A DNA stretch of 64,000 bases, from contig NZ_JAMDGZ010000019.1 in NCBI RefSeq assembly GCF_028656935.1, positions 124,001-188,000 on the forward strand, read 5' to 3'. Of this stretch, positions 18,393-29,043 are shown one piece after another (position 1 is the first letter of the stretch; each line of letters opens with the position of its first letter). Origin of the DNA: Pseudomonas rubra (GTDB lineage Bacteria; Pseudomonadota; Gammaproteobacteria; Pseudomonadales; Pseudomonadaceae). The position numbers and the translations under genes are program-made. The notes beneath the pieces are model-generated. The model did not search any database. It was not told the origin of the DNA and saw only the letters and a list, made by a program, of their open reading frames with translations.

Positions 18393-18400
18393 AACAACAA
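18393..18400 (+). promoter_or_regulatory. Crc/Hfq A-rich (CA) motif at the hutT ribosome site
   Basis: AACAACAA fits the AAnAAnAA motif recognised by Hfq with Crc in pseudomonads. It directly abuts the Shine-Dalgarno TAAGGA of the permease gene, so binding would block ribosome loading. Catabolite repression of histidine uptake by this mechanism is an inference. Confidence 0.6.
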
Positions 18401-18412
18401 TAAGGACGTGAC

Positions 18413-19816
18413 ATGCAAGAAACTCAAGGTCTGAAGCGCGGGCTCACCGCGCGTCACATTCGCTTCATGGCACTGGGCTCGGCGATCGGCACCGGGTTGT
18501 TTTACGGCTCCGCCTCGGCCATCCAGATGGCTGGACCGGCAGTACTGCTGGCCTACCTGATCGGTGGTGCAGCGGTGTTCATGGTTATGCGCGCGCTGGG
18601 TGAAATGGCCGTGCACAACCCGGTGGCTGGCTCCTTCGGCCATTACGCCAGCACCTACCTGGGGCCGATGTCGGGGTTCATCCTCGGCTGGACCTATGCC
18701 TTTGAAATGATCATCGTCTGCCTGGCCGACGTCACCGCCTTTGGCATTTATATGGGCTTCTGGTTTCCGGAAGTGGCGCGCTGGATCTGGGTGCTGGGCA
18801 TCGTCTTCCTGATCGGCGGCCTGAACCTGTGCAACGTCAAGGTATTCGGCGAGATGGAGTTCTGGCTGTCGCTGCTCAAGGTTGGCGCCATCGTCGCGAT
18901 GATCCTCGCAGGCTTCGGCATCATGGCCTTCGGCCTGAGCAATGCCGGTGCCGGCAACGCCGTGGGTATCAGCAACCTGTTCGAGCATGGCGGTTTCATG
19001 CCCAACGGTGTTAGTGGCCTGATCGCATCGTTTGCCGTGGTGATGTTTGCCTTCGGCGGCATCGAGATCATCGGCATCACCGCCGGTGAAGCGAAGGATC
19101 CGCAGCGGGTTATCCCCAAGGCCATCAACGCTGTGCCGATGCGCATCCTGCTGTTTTATGTGCTGACTCTGTTTGTGCTGATGTGCCTGTACCCTTGGCC
19201 GCAGATTGGCAGCCAGGGCAGCCCGTTCGTGCAGATCTTCAGCAACCTGGGGATCGGCTCGGCGGCGACCGTACTGAACATCGTGGTGATCTCGGCGGCG
19301 ATCTCGGCCATCAACAGCGACATCTTCGGTGCCGGGCGCATGATGTACGGCCTGGCCCAGCAAGGGCAGGCGCCCAAGGGCTTCGCCAAGATCTCCCGTC
19401 ACGGCGTGCCGTGGATGACCGTAGTGGTCATGGGCGCAGCCTTGCTCGGCGGCGTGGTGCTCAACTACTTGATCCCGGAAAACGTCTTCCTGCTGATCGC
19501 TTCGATCGCCACCTTCGCAACCGTGTGGGTCTGGCTGATGATCCTGGTGACCCAGGTCGCCATGCGCCGCAGCATGAGCCGTGAAGAAGTCGCCCAGCTG
19601 AAATTCCCGGTACCGTTCTGGCCTTATGGCCCTGCGGCGGCGATTGCCTTCATGCTGTTCGTATTCGGCGTGCTCGGGTACTTCCCTGATACCCAGGCAG
19701 CACTGCTGGTGGGTGTGGTCTGGGTGCTGTTCCTGGTGGTGGCCTACAAGCTCTGGTGCAAGCCGCAGGTGGTTGCCAGCGCGCAGCCGCTGGTGCAGGA
19801 ACCTACTCAACTCTGA
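18413..19816 (+). CDS. hutT: Histidine permease, APC family
   Basis: A 467-residue inner-membrane amino-acid/proton symporter of the amino-acid-transporter (AAT) subfamily. The signature [16 protein letters not shown] lies at about 23-38 in TM1, and twelve hydrophobic segments can be followed to the C-terminus. It belongs to the HisP/AroP/ProY group and its position between hutH and hutI argues for histidine as substrate; proline-permease naming is an alternative. Followed by hutI after 15 bases, so hutT-hutI-hutG form one transcription unit. Confidence 0.88.
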   Translation: MQETQGLKRGLTARHIRFMALGSAIGTGLFYGSASAIQMAGPAVLLAYLIGGAAVFMVMRALGEMAVHNPVAGSFGHYASTYLGPMSGFILGWTYAFEMIIVCLADVTAFGIYMGFWFPEVARWIWVLGIVFLIGGLNLCNVKVFGEMEFWLSLLKVGAIVAMILAGFGIMAFGLSNAGAGNAVGISNLFEHGGFMPNGVSGLIASFAVVMFAFGGIEIIGITAGEAKDPQRVIPKAINAVPMRILLFYVLTLFVLMCLYPWPQIGSQGSPFVQIFSNLGIGSAATVLNIVVISAAISAINSDIFGAGRMMYGLAQQGQAPKGFAKISRHGVPWMTVVVMGAALLGGVVLNYLIPENVFLLIASIATFATVWVWLMILVTQVAMRRSMSREEVAQLKFPVPFWPYGPAAAIAFMLFVFGVLGYFPDTQAALLVGVVWVLFLVVAYKLWCKPQVVASAQPLVQEPTQL

Positions 19817-19831
19817 TCAAGGAGACTCTGG

Positions 19832-21037
19832 ATGAAAACCCTCTGGCAGCATTGCCATGTGGCAAGCATGGCGCAAGGCGCCTACTCGATCATCGAGGAT
19901 GCGGCGATCGTCACCAGCGCCGGCCATATCGAGTGGATCGGCCCGCGCCAGCAGCTGCCGGATCTGGTCGCTGACAGAACCGTTGACCTGGGCGGCGCTT
20001 GGGTCACCCCGGGGTTGATCGACTGTCACACCCACGCGGTGTTCGGCGGCAACCGCAGCGGCGAGTTCGAGCAGCGCCTGCAAGGGGTGAGCTATGCCGA
20101 GATCGCCGCCCAGGGTGGCGGTATCGCCAGCACCGTGCGCGCTACCCGTGCGGCCAGCGAGGACGAACTGTTCACCAGCGCCCGCCAGCGCGTGCAGGCG
20201 CTGATGCGCGATGGCGTCACTACTGTGGAGATCAAGTCTGGCTACGGCCTGGACCTGGCCAGCGAGCGCAAGCTGCTCAAGGTCATCCGCCGCCTGGGCG
20301 AGGAGCTGCCATTGACCGTGCGCAGCACCTGCCTGGCCGCCCATGCCTTGCCGCCGGAGTACAAAGATCGGGCTGACGACTACATCAGCCATATCTGCGA
20401 TGAAATGCTCCCGGCCCTGGCTGCCGAGGGCCTGGTGGACGCCGTCGATGCCTTTTGTGAATACCTGGCGTTTTCGCCGGCCCAGGTCGAGCGGGTATTC
20501 ATTAAGGCGCGTGAGTTGGGGCTGCCGGTCAAGTTGCATGCCGAACAACTGTCGTCCCTGGCCGGCTCCAGCCTGGCAGCACGCTACCAGGCGCTGTCGG
20601 CCGATCACCTGGAGTTCATGACCGAAGACGACGCCATCGCCATGGCGGCGGCCGGTACCGTGGCGGTGCTGCTGCCCGGTGCCTTCTACTTCCTGCGTGA
20701 AACCCAGCTGCCGCCGATGGACGCCTTGCGCAAGCATGGGGTGAAGATCGCTATCGCCAGTGATCTCAACCCGGGGACTTCGCCGGCGCTGTCGTTGCGC
20801 CTGATGCTGAACATGGCTTGTACCCTGTTTCGCATGACCCCGGAAGAAGCCCTGGCCGGTGTCACCCAGCATGCGGCGACAGCTCTGGGCCTGGGCGACA
20901 GCCACGGTTCGCTGGAGGTAGGCAAGGTCGCCGACTTTGTCGCCTGGCAGATTGAACGACCGGCCGACCTGGCTTACTGGCTCGGTGGTGACCTGCCCAA
21001 GCGGGTAGTGCGCCTGGGCCATGAATTATTCAATTAA
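19832..21037 (+). CDS. hutI: Imidazolonepropionase HutI
   Basis: Opens the imidazolone ring to give N-formimino-L-glutamate. A metal-dependent amidohydrolase of 401 residues, the normal length. The metal motif [12 protein letters not shown] sits near residue 64. The carboxylate-binding region [13 protein letters not shown] follows near 138 and the later HAEQLS near 236 supplies a ligand histidine. An AAGGAG ribosome site precedes the ATG. The stop TAA lies just before the hutG ribosome site. Confidence 0.96.
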   Translation: MKTLWQHCHVASMAQGAYSIIEDAAIVTSAGHIEWIGPRQQLPDLVADRTVDLGGAWVTPGLIDCHTHAVFGGNRSGEFEQRLQGVSYAEIAAQGGGIASTVRATRAASEDELFTSARQRVQALMRDGVTTVEIKSGYGLDLASERKLLKVIRRLGEELPLTVRSTCLAAHALPPEYKDRADDYISHICDEMLPALAAEGLVDAVDAFCEYLAFSPAQVERVFIKARELGLPVKLHAEQLSSLAGSSLAARYQALSADHLEFMTEDDAIAMAAAGTVAVLLPGAFYFLRETQLPPMDALRKHGVKIAIASDLNPGTSPALSLRLMLNMACTLFRMTPEEALAGVTQHAATALGLGDSHGSLEVGKVADFVAWQIERPADLAYWLGGDLPKRVVRLGHELFN

Positions 21038-21047
21038 GAGAGGGCCT

Positions 21048-21851
21048 ATGGACAAGGTACTGAATTTTCACCAGGGTACGCTGCCGCTGCTGATCAGCAT
21101 GCCCCACGCTGGTTTGAACCTGACCTCGGTGGTGCGGGACGGCCTGGTCGAGCAGGCGCAAAGCCTGCCGGACACCGACTGGCATATCCCGCAGCTTTAT
21201 GACTTTGCCCGCGAGCTTGGGGCCAGCGTGGTCGCAGCCGAATATTCGCGTTTCGTCATCGACCTGAACCGCCCGGACGACGACAAGCCGCTGTACGTCG
21301 GTGCCACCACCGGCCTGTACCCGGCGACCCTGTTTGAAGGCGAGCCGCTGTTCAAGGACGGCAAGGCCCCCTCGGAGCAGGAGCGGGCAGGGTACCTGGA
21401 GACGATCTGGCGGCCGTATCACGCCACTATTGTTGAAGAGCTGGCGCGCCTGCGCGAGCAGTTCGGCTATGCCTTGCTTTGGGATGCCCACTCGATCCGC
21501 TCGCACATCCCGCACCTGTTCGACGGCAAACTGCCGGACTTCAACCTCGGCACCTTCAATGGCGCCAGTTGTGATCCGCAGTTGGCGCAAAGGCTGCAAG
21601 ATGTGTGTGCAAAATTTCACCAGTACAGCCATGTGCTCAACGGTCGCTTCAAGGGCGGGCACATCACTCGCCACTATGGCGACCCGGACAAGCATATTCA
21701 TGCAGTGCAACTGGAGCTGGCGCAGAGCACCTACATGGAAGAGGTCGAGCCGTTCAAGTATCGGCAAGACCTGGCCGAGCCGACCCAGGTGGTGTTGAAG
21801 CAATTGCTGGAGACGGTGCTGGGTTGGGGCAAGGAGCGCTACCAGGCTTGA
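21048..21851 (+). CDS. hutG: N-formylglutamate deformylase HutG
   Basis: Hydrolyses N-formyl-L-glutamate to glutamate and formate, the last hut step. 267 residues from the ATG that follows GAGAGGG; an in-frame ATG nine codons earlier would overlap hutI and is less likely. Features are the ISMPHAG motif near 17-23, YSRFVIDLNRP near 63-73, and WDAHSIRSHIP near 145-155, all typical of the FGase family. Paired with hutF it confirms the five-step pathway. Confidence 0.95.
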   Translation: MDKVLNFHQGTLPLLISMPHAGLNLTSVVRDGLVEQAQSLPDTDWHIPQLYDFARELGASVVAAEYSRFVIDLNRPDDDKPLYVGATTGLYPATLFEGEPLFKDGKAPSEQERAGYLETIWRPYHATIVEELARLREQFGYALLWDAHSIRSHIPHLFDGKLPDFNLGTFNGASCDPQLAQRLQDVCAKFHQYSHVLNGRFKGGHITRHYGDPDKHIHAVQLELAQSTYMEEVEPFKYRQDLAEPTQVVLKQLLETVLGWGKERYQA

Positions 21852-21866
21852 GACCAGGGTGAACTC

Positions 21867-21929
21867 ATCGCTGGCAAGCCAGCTCCCACAGGTTGGACTG
21901 CCCCCTGTGGGAGCTGGCTTGCCAGCGAT
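21867..21929. repeat. REP palindrome pair (CTGG class)
   Basis: Same arm type as the element after the lipocalin: ATCGCTGGCAAGCCAGCTCC and its inverse, with CCCACAG/CTGTGGG loop borders. It closes the hut region between hutG and pip. Confidence 0.88.
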
Positions 21930-22020
21930 GGGGCCCTGAAGAACAACACAGGTACATGCTCAAAGCGCAATTCAGGTTTATGATGCCCAACGGCAGAATA
22001 ATTCCCACACGGAGTGCGTA

Positions 22021-22992
22021 ATGCAGACCTTGTACCCGCAGATCAAACCCTACGCCCGGCACGATCTGGCCGTGGAAGCACCGCATGTGTTGTACGTCGA
22101 TGAAAGCGGTTCGCCGGAAGGTCTGCCGGTGGTGTTCATCCATGGCGGCCCGGGGGCCGGCTGCGATGCTCAGAGCCGCTGCTATTTCGATCCCAACCTG
22201 TATCGCATCATTACCTTCGATCAGCGCGGCTGCGGCCGTTCGACCCCCCATGCCAGCTTGGAAAACAACACCACCTGGCATCTGGTCGAAGACCTTGAGC
22301 GCATCCGCAAGCACCTGGGCATCGAAAAGTGGGTACTGTTCGGTGGCTCCTGGGGCTCGACCCTGGCCCTGGCCTATGCCCAGACCCACCCCGAGCGCGT
22401 ACATGGCCTGATCCTGCGCGGCATCTTCCTGTGCCGTCCGCAAGAGATCGAGTGGTTCTACCAGGCCGGCGCCAGCCGCCTGTTCCCCGACTACTGGCAA
22501 GATTACATCGCGCCGATTCCGGCCGAAGAGCGTGGCGACCTGGTCAAGGCCTTCCACAAGCGCCTGACCGGCAACGACCAGATTGCCCAGATGCACGCCG
22601 CCAAGGCCTGGTCGACCTGGGAAGGGCGCACTGCGACCCTGCGGCCCAACCCGCTGGTGGTCGATCGCTTCTCCGAACCTCAGCGTGCGCTGTCGATCGC
22701 CCGCATCGAATGCCACTACTTCACCAATAATGCTTTCCTGGAATCGGACCAACTGATCCGCGACATGCCGAAGATCGCCCATCTGCCGGCGGTGATCGTG
22801 CATGGCCGCTACGACGTGATCTGCCCGCTGGACAATGCCTGGGAGCTGCATCAGGCCTGGCCCAACAGTGAACTGAAGGTGATTCGCGACGCAGGCCACG
22901 CGGCATCCGAGCCGGGTATCACCGACGCGCTGGTGCGTGCCGCCGATCAGATGGCCCGGCGCCTGCTCGACTTGCCTCTGGAAGAAGCATGA
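22021..22992 (+). CDS. pip: Prolyl aminopeptidase (proline iminopeptidase)
   Basis: An alpha/beta-hydrolase of peptidase family S33 that removes N-terminal proline from peptides. The 323 residues carry the oxyanion motif HGGPGAG at 41-47 and the nucleophile elbow GGSWGS with Ser110. The acid and base are expected in GRYDVICP near 262 and AGHAASEP near 294. There is no signal peptide, so it acts on cytoplasmic peptides. Its stop overlaps the dtd start (ATGA), giving a two-gene operon. Confidence 0.94.
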   Translation: MQTLYPQIKPYARHDLAVEAPHVLYVDESGSPEGLPVVFIHGGPGAGCDAQSRCYFDPNLYRIITFDQRGCGRSTPHASLENNTTWHLVEDLERIRKHLGIEKWVLFGGSWGSTLALAYAQTHPERVHGLILRGIFLCRPQEIEWFYQAGASRLFPDYWQDYIAPIPAEERGDLVKAFHKRLTGNDQIAQMHAAKAWSTWEGRTATLRPNPLVVDRFSEPQRALSIARIECHYFTNNAFLESDQLIRDMPKIAHLPAVIVHGRYDVICPLDNAWELHQAWPNSELKVIRDAGHAASEPGITDALVRAADQMARRLLDLPLEEA

Positions 22993-23426
22993 AGGGCTTG
23001 CTGCAACGGGCGCGCGGCGCGCGGGTGGATGTCGAGGGCAAGACCGTCGGTGCGATCGACCAGGGCCTGCTGGTGCTGGTTGCGGTCGAGCCAGGCGATA
23101 CCCAGGCCCATGCCGACAAACTGTTGCACAAGTTGCTCAACTACCGGGTGTTCAGCGATGCCGAGGGCAAGATGAACCTGTCGCTCAAGGATATCGGCGG
23201 CGGCTTGCTGCTGGTGTCGCAGTTCACCCTGGCCGCCGACACCCAGAGCGGCCTGCGCCCAAGCTTCTCGACAGCTGCGCCACCGGCGCTGGGTGCCGAA
23301 CTTTTCGACTATTTGCTGGCCCAGGCGCATGCGCAACACGCAACGGTTGCCAGTGGTCAGTTCGGGGCTGACATGCAAGTGCACCTGGTCAATGATGGCC
23401 CCGTAACATTTATGTTACAAATATGA
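22989..23426 (+). CDS. dtd: D-aminoacyl-tRNA deacylase
   Basis: Hydrolyses D-amino acids (and glycine on tRNA-Ala) from mischarged tRNA, a translation proofreading step. The 145 residues have both dimer-interface active-site motifs: SQFTLAAD near 78-85 and the Gly-Pro motif NDGPVTF near 136-142. It overlaps pip by four bases. The last codons include the inverted repeat GTAACAT-TT-ATGTTAC just before the stop, ahead of a terminator. Confidence 0.95.
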   Translation: MKGLLQRARGARVDVEGKTVGAIDQGLLVLVAVEPGDTQAHADKLLHKLLNYRVFSDAEGKMNLSLKDIGGGLLLVSQFTLAADTQSGLRPSFSTAAPPALGAELFDYLLAQAHAQHATVASGQFGADMQVHLVNDGPVTFMLQI

Positions 23427-23432
23427 TGGCAA

Positions 23433-23466
23433 AAAACCCCTGTTTGCGGCAAAACAAGGGGTTTTC
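23433..23466 (+). terminator. Terminator of pip-dtd
   Basis: AAAACCCCTGTTT pairs with AAACAAGGGGTTTT (one bulged base) around a small loop, starting 7 bases past the dtd stop and ending in TTTT. Both arms are A/T-flanked, so it may work in either direction. Confidence 0.75.
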
Positions 23467-23687
23467 CAGCAGAAATAGTTTGTTCCGCCTGATGCGTTGT
23501 AACGCGGCCTGCTGGATAATCGCGCGCTATGTGGGCCTGTGTTCGCAGGTTCGTTTCACTCTGACTTGAGACTGTCCGGAACCGTTTGGGGAATCATTGC
23601 GCCCTTTCGGAGTCCGAACAGTGCTCGCCAACCTGGCATATGTCGCTGGCCGTTGGTTTTATGATCTGTTTTCGGCGAGGGTTGCTC

Positions 23688-25403
23688 GTGATTGTAAGTC
23701 CCTGTAATGCACCAAGAACTCCCGGCATTCGGTTGCGCAAGGCCCTGTTGGCAGGCGCAACGCTGGTAAGCCTGCTCGGCGCAGGCCAGCTCTGGGCGTT
23801 CAACCTTGACGATGTCGCGGCCAAGGCGAAGGACCTTGCCGGACAAAAGTACGAGGCGCCGAAAAGCAATCTGCCGGCGGTGTTCCGTGACATGAAGTAC
23901 GCGGACTACCAGAAAATCCGCTTCCTCAATGAAAAAGCCGAGTGGACCAAGGACAAGACGCCGTTCAAGCTGTCCTTCTACCACCAGGGCATGCATTTCG
24001 ACACGCCGGTCAAGATCAACGAAATCACCGCGAAAGCCGTGAAAGAGATCAAATACGACCCGAGCCGCTTCGATTTCGGCGACCTGCAGTTCGACGCCAA
24101 GGCCACCGAGAAGCTGGGGTACGCCGGTTTCCGCGTGCTCTACCCGATCAACAAGGCCGACAAGCAGGATGAAATCATGACCCTGCTGGGCGCCAGCTAT
24201 TTCCGCGTGGTCGGCAAGGGCCATGCGTATGGCTTGTCTGCCCGTGGTCTGGCCATCGACACCGCGCTGCCCTCGGGTGAAGAGTTCCCACGCTTCAGCG
24301 AGTTCTGGATCGTGCGTCCCAAAGCCACCGACAAACAACTGGTGATCTACGCACTGCTTGATTCGCCACGCTCCACCGGCGCCTACCGCCTGACCCTGCG
24401 TCCGGGCAGCGATACCATTGTCGACGTGCAGTCCAAGGTGTTCCTGCGTGACCACGTCAGCCGCCTGGGTATTGCCCCGCTGACCAGCATGTTCCTGTTC
24501 GGTGGCAACCAGCCGTCCAAGGTGCTCAACTACCGTCCGGCCCTGCACGACTCCGAAGGCCTGTCGATCCACGCCGGCAACGGCGAGTGGCTGTGGCGCC
24601 CGCTGAACAACCCGAAACACCTGGCCGTGAGCAACTTCAGCGTCGAGAACCCGCGTGGTTTCGGCCTGCTGCAACGTCAGCGTGAATTCAGCCAGTTCGA
24701 AGACCTCGACGACAACTACCAGAAGCGTCCGAGCGCCTGGATTGAGCCGGTCGGTGACTGGGGCAAGGGTACCGTCGATCTGGTCGAGATCCCGACTGCC
24801 GACGAAACCAACGACAATATCGTGGCGTTCTGGAGCCCGGAGAAACTGCCGGAGCCAGGTACCCCGTTCGAATACGCCTACCGCTTGCACTGGACCATCG
24901 ACGAGTCCGAGCTGCACTCGCCGAAACTGGGCTGGGTCAAGCAGACCCTGCGCTCGACCGGTGACGTCAAGCAGTCCAACCTGATTCGTCAGGCCGATGG
25001 CAGCGTTGCCTTCCTGGTCGACTTCGAAGGCCCGGTACTGAGCGAACTGCCGGCAGACACCGCCGTGCGCAGCCAGGTAAGCGTCGGCGACAACGCCGAG
25101 TTGGTCGAGAACAACCTGCGCTACAACCCGGAAATCAAAGGCTGGCGCCTGACCCTGCGGTTGAAGGTCAAGGATCCGAGCAAGTCCGTGGAAATGCGCG
25201 CTGCCCTGCTGCGTGACGTTCCGGTTGAGCCGGCCAAGCCTGCCAAACCAAGCAAGCAGGACAAAGCTGCGGCCAAACACGCCAAGGCTGAAAAGCCTGC
25301 CGAGCAACCTGCCGCCGACGCGGCATCCACCACCGGGGCACCGGCCACCACCGAACAGGTGCTGACCGAGACCTGGAGCTATCAGTTGCCTGCCGATGAG
25401 TAA
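23688..25403 (+). CDS. opgG: Periplasmic glucan biosynthesis protein OpgG/MdoG
   Basis: Periplasmic protein required for synthesis and branching of osmoregulated periplasmic glucans. I start it at GTG ([13 protein letters not shown]...) because GAGG lies seven bases upstream and a signal peptide then follows ([23 protein letters not shown], cleaved before FNLDDV). The longer open frame to 23586 lacks a ribosome site. The 571 residues include the family's N-terminal beta-sandwich. The last 45 or so residues are a Lys/Ala/Pro-rich tail ([20 protein letters not shown]) not needed for the core fold. It overlaps opgH by eight bases. Confidence 0.92.
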   Translation: MIVSPCNAPRTPGIRLRKALLAGATLVSLLGAGQLWAFNLDDVAAKAKDLAGQKYEAPKSNLPAVFRDMKYADYQKIRFLNEKAEWTKDKTPFKLSFYHQGMHFDTPVKINEITAKAVKEIKYDPSRFDFGDLQFDAKATEKLGYAGFRVLYPINKADKQDEIMTLLGASYFRVVGKGHAYGLSARGLAIDTALPSGEEFPRFSEFWIVRPKATDKQLVIYALLDSPRSTGAYRLTLRPGSDTIVDVQSKVFLRDHVSRLGIAPLTSMFLFGGNQPSKVLNYRPALHDSEGLSIHAGNGEWLWRPLNNPKHLAVSNFSVENPRGFGLLQRQREFSQFEDLDDNYQKRPSAWIEPVGDWGKGTVDLVEIPTADETNDNIVAFWSPEKLPEPGTPFEYAYRLHWTIDESELHSPKLGWVKQTLRSTGDVKQSNLIRQADGSVAFLVDFEGPVLSELPADTAVRSQVSVGDNAELVENNLRYNPEIKGWRLTLRLKVKDPSKSVEMRAALLRDVPVEPAKPAKPSKQDKAAAKHAKAEKPAEQPAADAASTTGAPATTEQVLTETWSYQLPADE

Positions 25404-27969
25404 TGCTCAAACCCGGCCAGAATCGCTCAGCGAATACCTGGCCCACCTGCCTCTGAGCGACGAACAGCGCGCCGAGCTCGCCCGCTGCACGTCGTTCAGT
25501 GAGCTGCACCAACGTCTGTCTGCCCAGCCGGACGCCAACGCTGCCGAGGCCGTCCAGGCTTCGGTGGGCGAGCGCCTGCACCTGGCCAGCGCTGAAGAAC
25601 TGCAAGACGCCGAGATGCTCGCGGTCGACGGCAGCGGTCGGGTGTGCCTCAAGGCCACCCCGCCAATCCGTCGTACCCGGGTCATTCCCGAGCCGTGGCG
25701 GACCAACATCCTGATCCGCGCCTGGCGCCGCCTGACCGGCCGCACCAACGCGCCGGCACCAGAAAAGCGTGAGCTGCCCAAGGCGCGCTGGCGCTGGGTC
25801 GGCTCGATGCGCCGCTATATCCTGCTGGCGCTGATGCTTGGTCAGACTATCGTCGCCGGCTGGTACATGAAGGGCATCCTGCCGTACCAGGGCTGGTCGT
25901 TCGTCGACCTTGACGAAGTCATGCACCAACCGTTGATGCAGACCGCCTCGCAAGTCTGGCCGTATGCATTGCAGACCAGCATCCTGGTCCTCTTCGGTAT
26001 CCTGTTCTGCTGGGTATCGGCGGGTTTCTGGACCGCATTGATGGGCTTTCTGGAGCTGCTCACCGGCCGGGACAAGTACCGGATCTCCGGCAGCAGCGCC
26101 GGCAATGAGCCGATCGAAGCCGGTGCGCGCACCGCGATCGTCATGCCGATCTGCAACGAAGACGTGCCGCGGGTATTCGCGGGCCTGCGGGCGACGTTCG
26201 AGTCGGTCGCCGCGACCGGTGACCTCGATCGTTTCGACTTCTTCGTGCTCAGCGACACCAACGACACCGACATCGCCGTGGCCGAGCAACAGGCCTGGCT
26301 GGAAGTCTGCCGTGAGGCCAAGGGCTTCGGGCGGATCTTCTACCGTCGCCGTCGTCGCCGGGTCAAACGCAAGAGCGGCAACCTCGACGACTTCTGCCGT
26401 CGTTGGGGCGGCGACTACCGTTACATGGTAGTGCTCGACGCCGACAGCGTGATGAGCGGCGAATGCCTGACCAGCCTGGTACGCCTGATGGAGGCCAACC
26501 CGGACGCCGGGATCATCCAGACCGCGCCCAAAGCCTCGGGCATGGACACCCTGTATGCGCGCATGCAGCAGTTCGCCACCCGCGTCTACGGCCCGCTGTT
26601 CACCGCCGGCCTGCACTTCTGGCAGCTCGGTGAGTCGCACTACTGGGGCCATAACGCGATCATCCGCATGAAGCCCTTCATCGAGCACTGCGCCCTGGCG
26701 CCATTGCCGGGCAAGGGTGCCTTTGCTGGTGCGATTCTTTCCCACGACTTCGTCGAAGCGGCGCTGATGCGCCGGGCCGGCTGGGGCGTGTGGATTGCCT
26801 ACGACCTGCCGGGCAGCTATGAAGAGTTGCCGCCGAACTTGCTCGATGAGCTCAAGCGTGACCGGCGCTGGTGCCATGGCAACCTGATGAACTTCCGCCT
26901 GTTCCTGGTCAAGGGCATGCACCCGGTGCACCGTGCGGTGTTCCTCACCGGGGTGATGTCGTACCTGTCGGCGCCGCTGTGGTTCTTCTTCCTGGTGCTG
27001 TCGACTGCGTTGCTGGCGACCAACACCTTGATGGAACCTCAGTACTTCCTGGAACCACGCCAGCTCTATCCATTGTGGCCGCAGTGGCACCCGGAGAAGG
27101 CCATTGCGCTGTTCTCCACCACCATCGTGCTGCTGTTCCTGCCCAAGCTGCTCAGCGTCATCCTGATCTGGGCCAAGGGTGCGAAAGAGTTTGGCGGGCG
27201 CTTCAAGGTGACCCTGTCGATGTTGCTGGAGATGCTCTTCTCCATGCTCCTGGCGCCGGTGCGGATGATCTTCCACACCCGCTTCGTGCTCGCCGCGTTC
27301 CTCGGCTGGGCCGCGACCTGGAACTCGCCGCAGCGTGACGATGACTCCACCCCGTGGAGCGAAGCAGTACGCCGCCATGGCCCGCAAACCCTGCTGGGTG
27401 TGGCGTGGGCCTTGCTGGTGGCGTGGCTGAACCCGAGCTTCCTGTGGTGGCTGGTGCCGATCGTAGGTTCGCTGATGCTGTCGATCCCGGTTTCGGTGAT
27501 CTCCAGCCGCGTGCACCTGGGCCTGCGGGCCAAGGATGAGAGCCTGTTCCTGATTCCCGAGGAATACGCCACGCCTCAGGAGCTGCTGGCCACCGACCAG
27601 TACACCCATGAGAACCGCTGGCACGCCATGCACGACGGATTCGTGCGTGCGGTGGTCGACCCGCAGCAGAACGCCCTGGCGTGTGCCCTGGCCACTGCGC
27701 GCCACGGCGTTGCGGCGCCGATCGAGGCGCTGCGTGCCGAGCGTATTGCCAAGGCTCTGAAGGTTGGCCCTGGTGGTCTGGACGGTAGTACCCGGCTGGC
27801 CCTGCTCAGCGATCCGGTAGCACTCTCGCGCCTGCATACGGCGGTCTGGGCTGAGCAGAACGAGGCCTGGTTGGGCGTCTGGCGCCAGTCGATCGCCAAC
27901 GATCCACACTCGCCGTTGTTGCCCTTGCATCCGGAACCTTCCGTGCAGCCTTCGCTGGTCGGTGCCTGA
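25396..27969 (+). CDS. opgH: Glucan glucosyltransferase OpgH/MdoH
   Basis: Inner-membrane GT2 glycosyltransferase that polymerises UDP-glucose into the beta-glucan backbone and moves it to the periplasm. 857 residues: a cytoplasmic N-terminus, two membrane spans (about 140-215), and the catalytic domain with MPICNED near 250, the DADSVMSG motif near 350 and [15 protein letters not shown] near 449. [10 protein letters not shown] near 490 stands in for the Q/RxxRW motif, and further membrane spans follow. It overlaps opgG, so both are made from one mRNA. Confidence 0.95.
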   Translation: MSNAQTRPESLSEYLAHLPLSDEQRAELARCTSFSELHQRLSAQPDANAAEAVQASVGERLHLASAEELQDAEMLAVDGSGRVCLKATPPIRRTRVIPEPWRTNILIRAWRRLTGRTNAPAPEKRELPKARWRWVGSMRRYILLALMLGQTIVAGWYMKGILPYQGWSFVDLDEVMHQPLMQTASQVWPYALQTSILVLFGILFCWVSAGFWTALMGFLELLTGRDKYRISGSSAGNEPIEAGARTAIVMPICNEDVPRVFAGLRATFESVAATGDLDRFDFFVLSDTNDTDIAVAEQQAWLEVCREAKGFGRIFYRRRRRRVKRKSGNLDDFCRRWGGDYRYMVVLDADSVMSGECLTSLVRLMEANPDAGIIQTAPKASGMDTLYARMQQFATRVYGPLFTAGLHFWQLGESHYWGHNAIIRMKPFIEHCALAPLPGKGAFAGAILSHDFVEAALMRRAGWGVWIAYDLPGSYEELPPNLLDELKRDRRWCHGNLMNFRLFLVKGMHPVHRAVFLTGVMSYLSAPLWFFFLVLSTALLATNTLMEPQYFLEPRQLYPLWPQWHPEKAIALFSTTIVLLFLPKLLSVILIWAKGAKEFGGRFKVTLSMLLEMLFSMLLAPVRMIFHTRFVLAAFLGWAATWNSPQRDDDSTPWSEAVRRHGPQTLLGVAWALLVAWLNPSFLWWLVPIVGSLMLSIPVSVISSRVHLGLRAKDESLFLIPEEYATPQELLATDQYTHENRWHAMHDGFVRAVVDPQQNALACALATARHGVAAPIEALRAERIAKALKVGPGGLDGSTRLALLSDPVALSRLHTAVWAEQNEAWLGVWRQSIANDPHSPLLPLHPEPSVQPSLVGA

Positions 27970-27972
27970 CTG

Positions 27973-28026
27973 ATCGCGGGGCAAGCCCGCTCCTACAAAA
28001 CTGTGGGAGCGGGCTTGCCCCGCGAT
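27973..28026. repeat. REP palindrome pair (CGGGG class)
   Basis: ATCGCGGGGCAAGCCCGCTC and its inverse with a short loop (CTACAAAACTGTGG), starting three bases past the opgH stop. It separates opgGH from the ABC importer operon in the same direction. Confidence 0.9.
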
Positions 28027-28161
28027 TTGTTTCAGCCCTTTTTCCGATACCCACAACGCTGTCCATGCGTTAGCATCCCTCCCCGAATATCTCGCACCCG
28101 TCTGACTAGGACGGTTCGCACTAAAAATAAAATTCGAGCTTTCTTGCTGGGGGATCTGGTG

Positions 28162-28965
28162 ATGATTAAGAAGTATCTGTCGATGCTGCTGGTCGGCGTC
28201 ACGGCGCTGGTCGCGGTCAATGCCGCCCAGGCGGCCGGCGCCATCGATGATGCGGTCAAGCGCGGCACCCTGCGGGCGGGTATGGACCCGACCTACATGC
28301 CGTTCCAGATGACCAACAAGCGCGGCGAGATCATCGGCTTCGAGGTCGATATCCTCAAGGCCATGGCCAAGTCCATGGGCGTCAAGCTGGAGATAGTCTC
28401 CACCGCCTACGATGGCATCATCCCGGCACTGATGACCGACAAGTTCGACATCATCAGCAGCGGCATGACCCTGACCCAGGAACGCAACCTCAAGCTGAAC
28501 TTCAGCGAACCCTTCATCGTTGTTGGCCAGACCCTGCTGATCCGCAAAGAGCTGGCTGACGAGATCAAGTCTTACAAAGACCTGAACAACGAAAAGTACC
28601 GCCTGACCTCCAAGCTCGGCACCACCGGTGAGATGGTCGCCAAGAAACTGATCGGCAAGGCCAAGTACCACGGCTACGACAACGAGCAGGAAGCGGTGAT
28701 GGACGTGGTCAACGGCAAGGCCGACGCCTTCGTCTACGACGCGCCTTACAACGTCGTGGCGGTGAACAAGGCTGGCGCTGGCAAGCTGCTGTTCCTCGAC
28801 AAGCCGTTCACCTTCGAGCCATTGGCCTTCGGCCTGAAGAAGGGCGACTACGACAGCCTCAACTTCATCAACAACTTCCTGCACCAGATCAAGCACGACG
28901 GTACCTACGATCGAATCCACGACAAGTGGTTCAAGGACACCGCCTGGCTCAAGGACATGGAATAA
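28162..28965 (+). CDS. Polar amino-acid ABC transporter, substrate-binding protein
   Basis: A periplasmic solute-binding protein of family 3 (SBP_bac_3). From the ATG (a GTG directly before it is possible) it has 267 residues with a signal peptide ending VNAAQA before AGAIDDAV. The mature part shows RAGMDPTYMPFQ, EIIGFEVDILKAMAK and FDIISSGMTLTQER, the usual ligand-pocket strands of basic/polar amino-acid binders. The exact ligand cannot be read from the sequence. The leader holds an A-rich AAAAATAAAA (28122-28131) that could be a Crc/Hfq site. Permease and ATPase genes follow. Confidence 0.9.
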   Translation: MIKKYLSMLLVGVTALVAVNAAQAAGAIDDAVKRGTLRAGMDPTYMPFQMTNKRGEIIGFEVDILKAMAKSMGVKLEIVSTAYDGIIPALMTDKFDIISSGMTLTQERNLKLNFSEPFIVVGQTLLIRKELADEIKSYKDLNNEKYRLTSKLGTTGEMVAKKLIGKAKYHGYDNEQEAVMDVVNGKADAFVYDAPYNVVAVNKAGAGKLLFLDKPFTFEPLAFGLKKGDYDSLNFINNFLHQIKHDGTYDRIHDKWFKDTAWLKDME

Positions 28966-29043
28966 GGCTGCGGCAGCACGCCTGGCTTGAAACCCGACGC
29001 GCAGGCTAAGCCCTGCGCGTTCGCTTTTACGGAAGTACCTCAC

